A DNA stretch of 64,000 nucleotides from the NCBI GenBank assembly GCA_030220185.1, contig JASPKZ010009687.1, positions 1 to 64,000 of the forward strand, given 5' to 3'. Position numbers and translations under genes: made by a program. The notes under the pieces were generated by a model. It ran no database searches. It was not told the DNA's origin and saw only the letters and a program-made list of their open reading frames with translations. Position 1 is the stretch's first letter. Each line of letters opens with the position of its first letter. This document shows positions 1 to 11,279 of this stretch, in pieces. This stretch comes from Diploptera punctata. Taxonomy: Eukaryota; Arthropoda; Insecta; Blattodea; Blaberidae.

Positions 1-558
1 TGAATGTAGGTAAATTTGGAGATCATCAGCATAGAGGTGATAACGGCAGTGCTTTAGTACAGTTGGTAAGTCATGTATGTAGCTTGAGAAAAGAAGAGGT
101 CCGAGAACACTGCCCTGGGGGACTCCAGCTGGCACGTTGCGCCAAGACGAAGATCTACAGTTTAATAAATCGTATTGTTGACGACTGTGCAGGTATGAGT
201 CGAACCAGCATACAGCGCTGTCAGACAAGTGTAGGTGCTTGAGCTTTATCATAAGTAAGTCGTGGTCTACTGTGTCAAAAGCTTTGCTGAAGTCAAGTAA
301 GGTTAAATGAGTCAATTCACGTCTGTCCACGGCTTTATGAATATCTTCAGTAATTTTTAGCAAAGCTGTGGTTGTGCTATGGCCAGATCTAAAGCCGGAT
401 TGATAAGGATCAAGGAGGTGATTTTCTTGGAGATATTCAGTCATTTGCTTATGTACAATATATTCCAGGGGTTTAGATAATGTCGGAAGGATGCTAATCG
501 GTCGGAAGTCATTACAGTTAGTAGGTGTACTTATTTTTGGTATAGGCCGAACTCTTTG
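1..558 (-). pseudogene. LINE reverse transcriptase fragment (CR1/Jockey-like), cut by window edge
   Basis: Read on the minus strand, this stretch is one open frame of about 185 codons through RT fingers and palm. It starts near RPIPKIS and DFRPISILPTLSK, continues with GFRSGHSTTT and LLDFSKAFDTVDHDLL, then the PQGSVLGPLLF turn and the YADDLQIY catalytic box at the window edge. These are standard RT blocks of non-LTR retrotransposons, and the wording is closest to CR1/Jockey-type elements (family memory). A stop lies just upstream near 560, so the element is 5'-truncated or decayed there. The rest of the RT lies left of the window. No stop falls inside the visible part, so it is fairly young compared with most LINE relics here. 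Confidence 0.85.
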
Positions 559-1907
559 GCCTTACCAAAAATAACTTTACCAATTTCATAAACTGTGGAG
601 TAAGACCTTATTTCTCAGCACAGCTTCGAGTTTAGCAGCAGCAGTCTTCCCTACATTTAAATACTGTAATCCATTCAAAGTAAGAAATGTCCTTAGGTAG
701 CAAAAAGAAACAGTTTGCTACCTGAGAGAAAGAGTAGGTGGTAATTATTCTAATATTGTTGTTCTACTTATTCATGTTCTTGTCACAGATTAGGAAATTC
801 CTGTTATTATTCTGTAGTTTCGGACAAAAGCCTCCACTTGGTCATTCCATGTCTCCTTTTTTCAATTATTTTCTTTTATCAAATCTATTTATCTAGTTCC
901 AGATGGAATACTGAGGAATTTTCGGCTGTCTACCATATTACATTGTCAAAAAATTTCAAAACTACAGTCACTTAAAAAATGTTATTAACCAATTAGTAGA
1001 AATCTTATTTTAAAAAACTGAAAGTTTAAAAATGTGAAGGAATATTAAATTTTTACTAAAATATGAACATTTTGCCAAAATATTATGAAATATGAAAAAA
1101 ATATGTAGGTCCTATTTAAATCTACAGATCATAAAATGTAAAGATACTTTGTCTCAGCGCTCTCTGACTAATAGTTTAAAACATGAAATTTCATAAAAAT
1201 CCTCACTCTACATATAAATAATGTACTGCCAATGAAGTTTCTCATCACAATTAATTTTATTACCCAGTTCTTACACACTCCGACAGTTTCACTTAGAACA
1301 TCATCTTGTCTTTACATTTTCATTACATTTACTCGTCTGCACTTTGATCAAAACTGAATTCATCCGACTCTTCATCTCTCTTATATCCTAGGGTAAAAAT
1401 AATCTGGAACCATTCATGACACTTATTGAATAGAAGACTTGAGAACCGAATTTTCCAGACTGGAGGTATAGATGCATGTGGTCTTTTCTCTACAGAGTTT
1501 CCAATTCATCTCATGACTCCTTCTTTACCATACAAGGCTGGATCCAATTCTCGCTTTTACCTTAAAAATTATAAAAACAGCCCAACAGTGCATCATAGCA
1601 CCATATTATTACATTATAATTTAGAAGTTATCAACCTTTTGCTGTTGGGGTTCACCTCAAAATGAAATATGTCAACAAAATGTTCCTTAAAGAAGATCAC
1701 CATTATGGTTAAAATATATTCATTTTCAAATCATGAATGGAAACATGTCATTATTCACGTTTTTAATGTTAATAGCTGGTGTAATTCAGTGTAATAGTAA
1801 TATATTCATGTAATAGTATGACTTTAATGTAACCTCCATAGCGCAACAGCCAGCTGCTAGCCTCAAATCCCATGTGTTAGTTTTTTTTAACAACAAGCCT
1901 AGTTACT
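559..1907. other. Intergenic AT-rich DNA, nothing recognised
   Basis: I see no coding pattern, RNA gene or clear repeat boundary. A 79-codon frame at 1426-1665 has no recognisable domain and normal AT-rich composition, so I do not call it a gene. Confidence 0.5.
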
Positions 1908-2074
1908 TATTGTAGCTACCCAAATTTCTCATGATGCCGGATGGGGACTGGTCTGATATTAGTCGAAATTCAATAGGATATATTTTTTCTCACATGGAGA
2001 CTCAAACCAACACAAGTCCCATAGCTCTGCACCAAGGCATCTTACCTTAAATCACTCGGGCGTGGCACAGGACA
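1908..2074 (-). mobile_element. tRNA-derived SINE, family 1, degenerate 3'-truncated copy
   Basis: On the minus strand this is a diverged copy of the tRNA-Leu/Ser-like SINE seen better at 5679-6029 and 52951-53296. The A-box region near 2052 is recognisable. So are the B-box area (gagactcaaaccaacacaag on the plus strand) and the stretch reading tattgtagctacccaa. Only the tRNA head and the next 90 bases or so align. The 3' body is missing, which suggests truncation or decay. No target duplication was found. Confidence 0.7.
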
Positions 2075-2484
2075 AGATTTTATTATTATAGATATAACTG
2101 TAATTTAGTTCCATTCATAAAAAATTAATAAATACACTTACTTATTTTGATAATAGTTAATTTATCCACAATTAAGTATACAATTTTTATTATAAATATG
2201 TTTGCTTTTCATTTTTGAAGATAATTTTTTTTCCTTAACCAGGATTTAAACCCATGAACTCTGATTCATAGCACACTAATCATTGTGCTATTCAGGCATC
2301 CCTTTCCAAACGCAGATTTTTCTTTCTCTTTTATAATCCCCATTTCCCTGTAGATGAACCTTCATTCACAATGCTTGTAATTCAAGAAGACATTAATAAT
2401 ACTGTAATTATGATATTTACACTTAGATTGAATAATAAATCATGTTTATTTATAATAATGTAGAGGCCCTATATGATGTATGAA

Positions 2485-2760
2485 GTTAAGTTACTTGCTT
2501 GAGGGTCGTGGGTTCAAATCTAGTCAGTGTCAATGGATTTTTAGGTTGGAAAAATTCAAGGGACAAGTTCTCGGGGAGGGAATTTACCCAATGCATCTCG
2601 AGTCTGAAGATTTTTGGACTCGTGAAAGAACCTTAAGCCTAAATTATTGCTTCTGAGTAAAATTTAATTGGTTTTCCTCCATCCATGTAATACCAACTAG
2701 TGGTGTGTGGACCACATGCCACTCACTGACATCTGTAGGAAATAAGCATGACTAATTAAT
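2485..2760 (+). mobile_element. Possible tRNA-derived SINE
   Basis: A B-box-like motif (gtgggttcaaatctagtc) near 2509 follows a weak A-box-like stretch, and then comes a non-coding body of 200 bases or more. This is the usual plan of insect SINEs. I found no second copy in the window, so the call rests on the promoter box alone. The rest to 3160 is unremarkable AT-rich DNA. Confidence 0.35.
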
Positions 2761-3164
2761 GTGGGAAAGAAACTGCCATTAGAGAGCACCAATCTCGCCA
2801 CATAGGAATGTATGGGGGTATATCATACCATTGGCCCTATGATATCATATTGAACATTTTACAAGTCCTCGTGCCTACCCCCAAAATTTTGGGGAGGTGC
2901 AAGACACAGTTATAAAGTCCCTATTATAATTTGCACAATATGGTTGATGATACAAATAGGGCTGAGCTGAGCTTACTGTACAAACCACAAAGAGCTGTGC
3001 AACTGCTTGTCTCTGTATTTATTCTTCAAACATCTTTTAGCCATTTATGTTCACGTGGGTCTAATTTATTGACTTATTTATGACTTTAAATTGTTCTCCA
3101 ATATCTAAATTTATTTTTTGTGCTGCCTCTGTCTATGTTCTATTTCATTGTTTAATCACTCATT

Positions 3165-3490
3165 TGGACCAAAGAGAGATGAACAGAGAGGCAAATGGAG
3201 ATGCCATTTATTAGTGAGCTACATGACCTTTATAGGAAACCAGATGTAATAAGAACAGTTAAGGTTCGTAGACTGTGATTGGCAGGACATGTGCCACAAA
3301 TGAGGAATGAAAGAGGGCATGAAACTTGAGAAAACATTAGTATGCATGCCTATAATGAAATGGGAGAATAATATTAACAATGATTACATTAAATTATACA
3401 AGATATGATTGGCAAACATTAGCTTAGAGTAAGGATGTATGGAGAGCTTATGTAAGCATGACCATGGATCTACAGGTTCGATAGTGCCAG
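3165..3490 (+). pseudogene. LINE 3'-terminal coding relic (family with RKPDIVRRVKSRRPRWAGH end)
   Basis: Translated in pieces, this matches the C-terminus of the LINE that is better preserved on the minus strand at 60495-61171. Visible blocks are PKRDEQ, LYRKPDV, a decayed LAGHV block and the final MYGELM region. Several stops and frame changes break it. The gttcgatagtgcc string near 3477 is the shared 3' UTR, seen in reverse at 60500-60520 and 25935. It is a dead, 5'-truncated insertion. Confidence 0.75.
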
Positions 3491-4734
3491 TTAGTTATTA
3501 TCTATGTTAATAGTAGTTCCTAAATGGAATCTTTTAAAATGGAATAATGTAGGAACTATGGTGCATATTCCTTGCATAGTGCATACAAAGTTCTTCTCTG
3601 TGATTTATACACAATGAAAATTAGTCTCTTGTTGTTCCACAGGATCTATTATTTCAGCCTGAAACATAATTGAACATTATAAAAATATTTTAACATGTTT
3701 CACTTTTATGTACGTTCAAAGCAAAATAATTATTTTCTGTAAAGCCTATATAAAAATCTTTTTGAAAAAAAAATCCAAAGACAGATACTATGAATTAGAA
3801 AAATGGAAAATAAAGAACCTCAGTATAAAATTCATTTAAAAAAATTACGTTTCCAAAATACTTTAAACAAAGTGTTACACTTATAGTGCAGATTATGTAT
3901 GTTATCTAATAATTGCTCAAGAAAACACAACTTGAAACAAATTACATACAGGTCTTTTACATACAATTGAAAATTTCTTGAAGGAAGAAAAAATATTACA
4001 CGTTAACTAATTTCTGAGTACAGCTGTCATATTATATATTTTGTCACTAGACATCAATTTACACTGAATAGAAATCAAGGTTCTTCATACAAATATAGTA
4101 GACCACATTCATCTTCATGTTGGTAATTAGCTTAACACATGGCACATCTGCTGTAATTGTGATACTTCAAAATGGGAAGTTTTCTGAAAATATAATATAG
4201 AGATTGTAATTAAAAAAATTGTCACACCACATAAGTAGATGTTATTTGGCGTATATTGTCCACAAGAGAGGTTTCTGTAGAAATGCAATTTAGAAATGGA
4301 AATATATAATGGAATCATCACCCACATAAGTACATATTGTTTGGCATAAAATTAGATGAATTTGTAGTTAAGGCACATCCCATCCTTGTATTAATGAATG
4401 TTTCATAACGGTTCATCCAAAAGAGTCTTGTTGCTGAGGTAAAAAATGTACAGGAATTAAAATAATGCATCTAATCAATGTCAAATTCTATAAAACATTA
4501 AATAACATTAACTTAAAGACATCATAAATTACATACATTTATAAAGTTCTAAAGTAAAATATTACCTGTATGTCTCATGAAACCTCAGGATGTCCACTGT
4601 ATGCCCCACAATAATTTCAACCTGAAATATTATTACATATTATAATAAGACTGCATTTAATGACTTTGGAGTAATAATAATATTAATCGAACAGAGTTTC
4701 ATGAAGATGATAAAGTTTTTCAAAATAGAGAAGT
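3491..4734. other. AT-rich intergenic DNA without recognised features
   Basis: No frame beyond about 70 codons carries a domain I know. The minus-strand frame at 4127-4327 looks like chance. I see no inverted repeats or tRNA boxes here. Confidence 0.5.
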
Positions 4735-6235
4735 AGATTGGGAATTAACAGAAGTGAATCTATAATACTTCATAGCAACATAGTAAGAACAACCAAGAGG
4801 AATATATTTAGAAATGTTAAAAGTGGAGGACCAAAATTAGTAAACAGTTTGTCCAAACTATATAAAAAGATTTTAAATTGAGATGTAATACCAAGCAGAT
4901 GCAACTGGGATACATCACTTCCATATACATAAAAAGAGACAGAAAATTTGTGTAATAAACCCTATAATGAAAGTTTTTCTGAAAATTGTGAAACTACATG
5001 TAAAAGAAAGGTAAATTGACCTTGAGAAACAATGTGGATTTACTGCTGGAAGGTTCTGTATAGATCACATTTTTACACTAAGACTCTTATTGGAAAAATG
5101 TAAGGAAACGTCAAGGATGTCATATATTTGGAAAAGGCATAGGATAGTGTCCCAAGGAAACTATTATGGCTAGATCTTAAAGAAACATTAATAGATGAAA
5201 AAACAATAAAAATGCTAAAATCAATATATTGAGGAAATAGGTAGCAAATTAAAATGGGAAGTAAGCTATCTAGAGTGAAGATCTCACAGCAGAACTAGAG
5301 AATGAAGATAAATTACAATGTGAAAATGTGGAAATTAAAAAAGTTGAAAAGTAAAAATATTTAGGATCAATTTTAGAATCAGATAGGAAAAGTTGTATTG
5401 AAATTGAAATTAAGAAATTAGTGAAAGAAGAAAATAAATTGGAATGTGAAATTCAGTGATATTGAGCAAAAATATTAGAAATAAAACCAAGATGCTTATA
5501 TTTAAATCAATAGTACAAAGTACTATGTTGTATCATGCAGAGATCTGGACTTTAGGTTGACAGCAAGCAAAAAGATCATTGGGAGCATGAAGAAAATCAA
5601 GAAAGGAGAAAATTCGGAACCAGATAATTAGAGAAATAATGAATGTTAAACATAATATTACAGAAGTAATAGAATAATCCGATGTGATTGACGGTCTTTC
5701 CACTTTTCAGCGGTAGCCTTTTTTACCAGCCGACTGTTGGCCCTTCACACCCACATGTGTCAATCACAGAGGTAGATGATCAACAGCCAGTGTAGGGGTG
5801 ACATATGGTTAGCATGTCGAGTCCCCCAGCCGTTATAGCTGGTTCCTCAACCTGGAGCCGCTACTTATTGTAGCTACCCAATTGCCTCACGATGCTGGGT
5901 GGGCACCGGTCCCATACTGGCCGAAATACCATGAGAAAATTTCTTCCCCCATGGAGACTCGAACCAGCGCAAGTCCCGTAGCTCTGCGCCAAGGCTTCCT
6001 ACCTTAACCGCTCGGCTACGGCGCGGGACAGTAATAGAATAATGAAGTTTGAAATGGTATCGACATCTGAAAATGATGGAGAATAAGAGTCCCAAGAATG
6101 ATGCTACATTGGAATGCTGAAGGCAGGAGGAGGAAGCGGAAACTCAGGGAACAGTGGATGGATGAAGTGAGAAGAAACATGATGAGTAGAGGCCTCAAAG
6201 AAGATGCTGAGAATAGAAATATGTGGTGAAGCAAT
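4735..6235 (+). pseudogene. LINE relic (RTE-like), endonuclease lost, RT to C-terminus, interrupted by a SINE
   Basis: Short matching peptides in shifting frames trace a LINE RT: a GGPKLVNSLSKLYKKILN-like block near 4828, EKQCGFTAGRFCIDHIFTLR near 5020-5090, and a decayed LEKAYDSVPRKLLW block near 5130-5170. Next come a KYLGSILESD-like block (5350s), a YHAEIWTL-like block (5525-5550), and a C-terminus near 6050-6230 resembling RWYRHLKMMENK...LREQWMDEVRRNM. More than a dozen stops and frameshifts make it plainly dead. A SINE at 5679-6029 splits the C-terminal region and duplicates 14 bp. Clade assignment as RTE-like rests on the C-terminal style and is uncertain. Confidence 0.8.
5665..6043 (-). 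mobile_element. tRNA-derived SINE family 1, full copy with 14-bp TSD, inside a LINE
   Basis: The SINE body spans 5679-6029 on the minus strand and is flanked by the direct repeat agtaatagaataat at 5665-5678 and 6030-6043. Read on the minus strand it begins with a tRNA-Leu/Ser-like head (cgtagccgagcggttaaggt as A box, ggttcgagtctcc as B box). A body of about 250 bp follows, ending near the string gaaaagtggaaagaccg. It is the best match to the copy at 52951-53296. Removing it joins the two halves of the host LINE C-terminus, which supports the boundaries. Confidence 0.9.
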
Positions 6236-7090
6236 ATACATTTGTACTGAAGGATATGTACTGTAATGAAGAGAAAGTTCTTAATGAAAATAATAATACT
6301 ATCCTAATAGTAATGAGGGTTGCCTAGTTATACCCATAAGGCACTTGGGTTGATGGTCCTCTCTACCCACCGGGCAATTTAAATATACCCTCAGGACTAG
6401 GGTAGCAATGGTGATACAGCCAATGGCACTGGTCTACTTACTAGACTAAGCTGCTGTTTTCGATCAGCGGGGCACTTCACTGGTTGCACAAGAACGTACA
6501 TTCTTGATTACTGGAATTAATCCTATTTGAATGACCTGAAAAACAAGACAGTCATCATGTCAGCACAACACACAACAAAACAAACTAATATGGGATTCAG
6601 CCATGATCCACAAAACACTATTGGACAAAATGTGGAACTTTTGTGAGCCAAGAATTGGCAAATACCTTAACTACAACTTCATCCAATTTTATGCCAAATA
6701 ATATCTGCTTATGTGGAGTGATGATTTTTTTATTTACGTATCTATATTGCATTTCTAGAAAACCTCTCATTTTTAAGTATCATATTATGACAAAACGAGA
6801 ATGAAGGTGTTTACTACATCGTTTGGTATAATTTCTCCTCAAGAGTAAACAATTCCAAGTGACAGAAAACTAGCGGAAAATAGTAGCTGCATACAGATTT
6901 AAATCCCTTGTAATATTTTTCTCTTTCTTAAAGACATTTTCAATTAAATATAAAAACAACCTGTATATGATTTTGTTTGAAGTTCTGTTTTCTTGAGCAA
7001 TAATTCTGCAAGTAAAAAATATATGTATATTAAATTATTATAATATTTGAATTGATGTGGAATAATCTGTTTTCATCTTAAAATTCAAAC
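6236..7090. other. Intergenic; one GC-richer block of unknown origin
   Basis: At 6318-6500 the sequence is richer in GC and resembles the non-coding body of a short interspersed element (strings such as taaggcacttgggttgatgg). I found no second copy or TSD in the window, so it stays unassigned. The remainder is AT-rich and featureless. Confidence 0.35.
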
Positions 7091-7102
7091 AATCAACTTA
7101 TG

Positions 7103-7296
7103 TTTATTTAGGTAGAATTTGTATCACTCACCTTCGTCTTCAAGACAACAGACCAGCGGTTGTGATGATACTGAGGATGGAACAGAAACTATGTTCCAAA
7201 ACTAGTTTATAGTCAAATAAGAAGAACAATATTAGGTGAGTGATAAAAATTCTACCTAAATGAATATACCTCATAGCGTGAATTCCTAAAATACGT
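7103..7296 (+). mobile_element. Short palindromic Penelope-like (PLE) insertion with 12-bp TSD
   Basis: A 194-bp insertion is flanked by perfect 12-bp direct repeats aatcaacttatg (7091-7102 and 7297-7308). Its first 30 or so bases (tttatttaggtagaattt...) are the reverse complement of 7234-7265, leaving an unpaired 3' tail of about 31 nt (tatacctcatagcgtgaatt...). That tail resembles the tails of the PLE copies at 41042 and 39375. The loop contains ctgaggatggaacagaaac, which has the CUGANGA...GAAAC spacing of a hammerhead ribozyme core. PLE origin is inferred from the shared tail; the hammerhead is unproven. Confidence 0.6.
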
Positions 7297-7786
7297 AATC
7301 AACTTATGTATTGTGTAATAAAATCATCCATTTTGTTTCATGCATCCAGGCTACAATATTCTTACCAAACAGTTGCTCTACAGTTTTCCCTCCTCATGTA
7401 AATAGTTTATATACTTATAGAGCTGAGATAATTTGAATGACCTCCATCACTGTTGTTTTTTCTTCATTGAATCAAAATTATTTTCGGAATGTAGTTTCCT
7501 AGAAATATAAAAGTTTATAACTGATTAGTACACTTTCACAGTTATGGTGGTAATTGTATAATTTCTTCTTCCTGTACATGCAAAATATCAACAGAAAATT
7601 ATGGACATTTTGATGAACTTGCAACAGAAACAAACAGAAATTAATTATTCACAGGATCAACTCTGGAAAGGCATGATATAGGCTGTATTATGCATGACGG
7701 GGACTCTTGTCTTAAATTACCTCAGAAATGTTAAATTAACAATATATGGGAGACGAGACTCATGTGATTAGTTGTCAGCGTTCCTG

Positions 7787-8062
7787 ACTACTGTTCATGA
7801 GGTCCCGGGCTCAATTCCTGGTCAAACTATAGGAATTTTTCCTTAAAAGGAATTATTCCTTTGGTTGCCCATGGTCTGGATTTAGGTTAGATTTCGGTTA
7901 AGAACTCTCCTGGCGCTTCATTATCAATTATCACCCATAATACCATCGTGGTAACGTAACTCCGCCTTGCAGGTGCCCAAACCTAAAAAATGTATTACAA
8001 TTCCGCCAATACCAGGGGAGAAAAGCAGAAATATAATAAGACAACCTGGTGGCATTACACAT
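7787..8062 (+). mobile_element. tRNA-derived SINE family 2/3, old copy ending in a TA microsatellite
   Basis: It has a decayed tRNA head with a B-box-like string (gggctcaattcctgg). The 3' body (aactctcctggcgc..., gtaacgtaactccgcc..., aatacccaggg-like, caacctggtggcatt) is shared with the SINE at 40548-40846. It runs into a TA/TG microsatellite. The 73-codon minus-strand frame over it is an artefact of the repeat. Confidence 0.7.
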
Positions 8063-8063
8063 A

Positions 8064-8064
8064 T

Positions 8065-8126
<62 letters not shown>

Positions 8127-8127
8127 A
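8064..8127. repeat. (TA)n-(TG)n microsatellite
   Basis: About 20 TA units followed by about 9 TG units, directly at the 3' end of a SINE copy. This is a common place for simple-repeat growth. Confidence 0.95.
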
Positions 8128-8259
8128 AAAATGGTGATTCTTCAAGTTAGGTACTAAAAAATGCGAAAAATATATATTTCTGTAATAAATAAGAAAAATG
8201 TGCGTTCTTGAGAATAAAGTGCATATGAGGATCTATTGACGAAACAGAGACATATAAAC

Positions 8260-8540
8260 AGATGAATGGGGAAAAATACATAACATATAGAAACCTAGAT
8301 ATAATATAAGGAGTTAAGTTCGCAGACTCCGATGAGCAGGACATTTTGCACGTTTTAAAAATAGACTAGTGGGATGGAAACTTATCATAGGGAAAACAAA
8401 GTGAAAATCAACTGGGGGGGGGGGGTAATAATATTTGAAGGAAGTAAATTACAAAGGGAACGATTGGAAATATGATCTCAGTATATAGATGTATGGAGAG
8501 CTTATGTCTGCGCTGCAATGGTTTCGATAATGCTAGTGGT
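8260..8540 (+). pseudogene. LINE 3'-terminal relic, same family as 60495-61171
   Basis: Blocks resembling YRNLDIIRSVKFADSDEQD (a decayed RKPDIVRRVKSRRPRWAGH) and the end IDVWRAYVCAAM mark the C-terminus of the same LINE family seen at 3165, 25924 and 60495. Stops and a run of G (8411-8426) break it. The gtttcgataatgctagtgg string is the family 3' UTR. Confidence 0.7.
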
Positions 8541-8869
8541 ATTTAAAACTTTTGAATTAATAATTTTCCGTTTGTGTTTTTCATTGTAGAAGTTTTCCAA
8601 GTAGACGTGGATGGCTAAGTTTTTGTAAATTAGTTTTGTGTAATTTGCACTAGTTTGGACATATTCCTCTCCTGTTATACACATAGTATTCGTTTGTAAG
8701 AGAGAAGTTAAGTCATCATGTTTAGGAATGGACTGAAGGCCAAACATTTGAAAATTATATTTTGTGCTGCAAAGTATCTCGAAGATTCGCTCTATCCATG
8801 AGTATTAAGGATCCTTCCCAAGAGAATGATACATACGGTTTTGGGAATATATTAAGTTGGATATTCCAA

Positions 8870-9140
8870 AATGAAATTCGGAAAGATATTAAATATCGTA
8901 AATGGTAATAGATTGGGCACACTCTCAGAATAGAACCAGGCAGTGTGCGAAAGAGTGTTTTGGAATGGAATGCACAGGAATTGCCCAGGAAAAGTGGAAA
9001 AACAAAAATGACATGTCACAGCACAATAATAACAGAAATTGAAGAACAAGGAAAAAGCTGGAATGTAGCTTAGAATTTAGCAAAAACAAAGTTCGGTGGC
9101 GCGATTTCACTACTAGTTCTAACAAGCGAACTGTCAACCA
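8870..9140 (+). pseudogene. LINE 3'-terminal relic, second family (IGHTLR...EWN)
   Basis: In the plus frame, IGHTLRIEPGSVRKSVLEWN and a following STIITEIEEQGKSWNVA block match the usual RTE-type LINE ending (an IGH-TLR, EWN-PQGKRKRGRP, W-then-ALAQNR-RWR pattern recalled from related elements). Stops and the loss of the GRPR motif show decay. Nothing upstream is preserved, so it is a 5'-truncated insertion. Confidence 0.7.
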
Positions 9141-10280
9141 TCACATGCCAAAATCTACCTTGTAATTTATTCCAGTGAAGGGTTATGATGTAGCAAAGCC
9201 ATGTCTAGAAAATTATCTGTCATTTTTAACTGCAAGGTTATTAAAATACAGCACCAGATCTCTCATTTAAACTATAGGGAATTAATACAATTCGGTAATT
9301 GGTAGATTGTAAAATCCTCAATACCTGCTGCCTGCACCGCGTCCCGCCTCACTTCACTAAACTCTTACTCATGTAGGGAGTCCATATGCTCCATACAGTG
9401 TATTCCCACAGCTGTATTCTGACTTAGATTTCTCTGCCTTGCTGTTTAAAATGAGTATACTTTTTTGAACGTATCCTTTCTCTGGGAAAAATTGCAAGGT
9501 GGACTTCGGTATGCAATGGTTATCAGATCCCTTGCAAGTTGGATGCATGTAGGAATTTCATTGTTGTAGAAAGTATCAAGGGAGGGAAATATGAATGCTC
9601 CAGTAGTACTGATGTTTCTGCTATAGCTAATAAGAATTGTTCCTCTGGCATCATTTAAACAGAAAGGCATTTTCCTACTGACTAAAGTAATTAACTATGG
9701 AGAATAAGAAACTGTTGATGTACTTTGCAGATGATAATATGAAAGAGAATGATCAGTAGCTGGTTCAATAACTTGAAAGTATATTTACTCGTAACTTTTT
9801 TCAATATTTTTAATCGTTTAGATATTTCTTTAATGTACTATTTTGTGAGTTGTTTTGTTTATATCTAAGCACAATATGTTAATAGCAATGTAATGAATAG
9901 GTTTGAAACATGGTTACAATGCCTGAAATGCCTAGTAATACAAAATGTGCCCTAATTCATTAAAATTTGTCGTTATTTTAGGTACATAAAATTAAAATTT
10001 TTAGTGCTTCAATCTGATTCCTAAGTAAATGGATATCTACAAATTTAATTAAATCATGTGGTAATTATTTACTTGTCAAACAACGGTTGTTGTTGCCAAC
10101 ACGGTCCAATTTTGAGTTCTTTGCCTAATATTCCTCTGGTGGTGCTGGATTTTATTAAAGGGAAATTTAGTTTATTACAAAGACGTGTAATCGGTGAAAA
10201 TATCAAGTTTATTTTTGTGCTAACTTAAATACGTAAATACAAATAATCAGAATCAAATGTTTTAATTGAAGTCCGTTCCT
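9141..10280. other. Intergenic AT-rich DNA, nothing recognised
   Basis: Short frames only. A more GC-balanced patch at 9325-9420 shows no coding or RNA signature. Confidence 0.5.
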
Positions 10281-10284
10281 AGGA

Positions 10285-10500
10285 CTAGAGGGGCCTCGAA
10301 GAGTATTCACTTCGGAATAGGCAGCACGTGGTCCTCAATAACCACGTAAGTGTGCCCACCGCACACTGCGAATGCCTAATACGCACTGCCAGTGCCTAAC
10401 GCACACTGCTCCTAATACGAGCTTCTCACACGAGCTCCTAACTCACACTGAGCTCCTAACACGAGCTCCTAAAACACACTGAGAGAGAGAGAGTGATGTA
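10285..10500. repeat. Degenerate tandem repeat (cacactg / gagctcctaac units)
   Basis: The segment repeats variants of gcacactgc-aatgcctaa and acacgagctcctaac roughly every 18-28 bases, ending in a short GA run at 10481-10492. It is richer in GC than its flanks. I see no protein or RNA function. Confidence 0.65.
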
Positions 10501-10780
10501 GTCATCTACAGACCTGAGCAATACGCAGAAGTTGGCAACATTATATCAAAATGCTACCAACACAACTCAGCGTTACTGTATTCAGGCGCCTACAAGCGGC
10601 AGTCAGACGAACTACATCATTAGCGTAATAATAGACGGCAGGTGTTTGCTATTACCAACAGAGAGAGTGACTCTTGTCGCAACAACGGTATTATTTAATA
10701 TAGATTTTTCTTCCTTATTATTAAATCTGTAAGATTGTTTTTATATTTAATGTTCGATATTTTCATTCACATATTTAATT

Positions 10781-11205
10781 AATTCATTACTATTATTGAG
10801 TACCTAGTCCACCGCTGTGGTCTATAGATAGCATGCTGCCTTTTCACGCAGCTGACCCGGGTTCGATCCCCGATCGGGGCAGTTTTTCTGGGTGATGTTT
10901 TTATCGGGGTTTTTCCTCACCTGTAAGAAATGTCAGGGAAACTTTAAGGCCCAAACGGTCCCCGAAATCATATGGCCATCATCATCATCTAATTAATTCA
11001 TTACTATTATTGAGTACCTAGTCCACCGCTGTGGTCTATAGATAGCATGCTGCCTTTTCACGCAGCTGACCCGGGTTCGATCCCCGATCGGGGCAGTTTT
11101 TCTGGGTGATGTTTTTTATCGGGGTTTTTCCTCACCTGTAAGACAAATGTCAGGGAACTTTAAGGCCCAAACGGTCCCCGAAATCATATGGCCATCATCA
11201 TCATC
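10781..11205 (+). mobile_element. Tandemly duplicated tRNA-derived SINE (family 2)
   Basis: Two nearly identical units start 214 bp apart (aattcattac at 10781 and 10995). Each contains 25-30 bp of flank followed by a SINE with A box (tggtctatagatagcatgct) and B box (gggttcgatcccc), then cctcacctgtaag, aaacggtccccgaaatcata and an ATC-rich tail. The flank is inside the duplicated unit, so this is a segmental tandem duplication rather than two independent insertions. The second unit keeps a much longer ATC tail. The units differ by only a few small indels. Confidence 0.85.
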
Positions 11206-11276
11206 CTTATCATTATCATCATTATCATCATCATTATCATCATCATTATCATCATCATCATCATCATCATCATCCT
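11191..11276. repeat. (ATC/ATT)n microsatellite at SINE tail
   Basis: An imperfect trinucleotide run continues the SINE 3' tail. It creates a poly-Asp/poly-Ser frame on either strand that has no biological meaning. Confidence 0.95.
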
Positions 11277-11279
11277 TCA

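Noticed and set aside
7924..8145. 73-codon minus-strand frame with IYIYIY
   Set aside because: TA/TG microsatellite plus SINE sequence.
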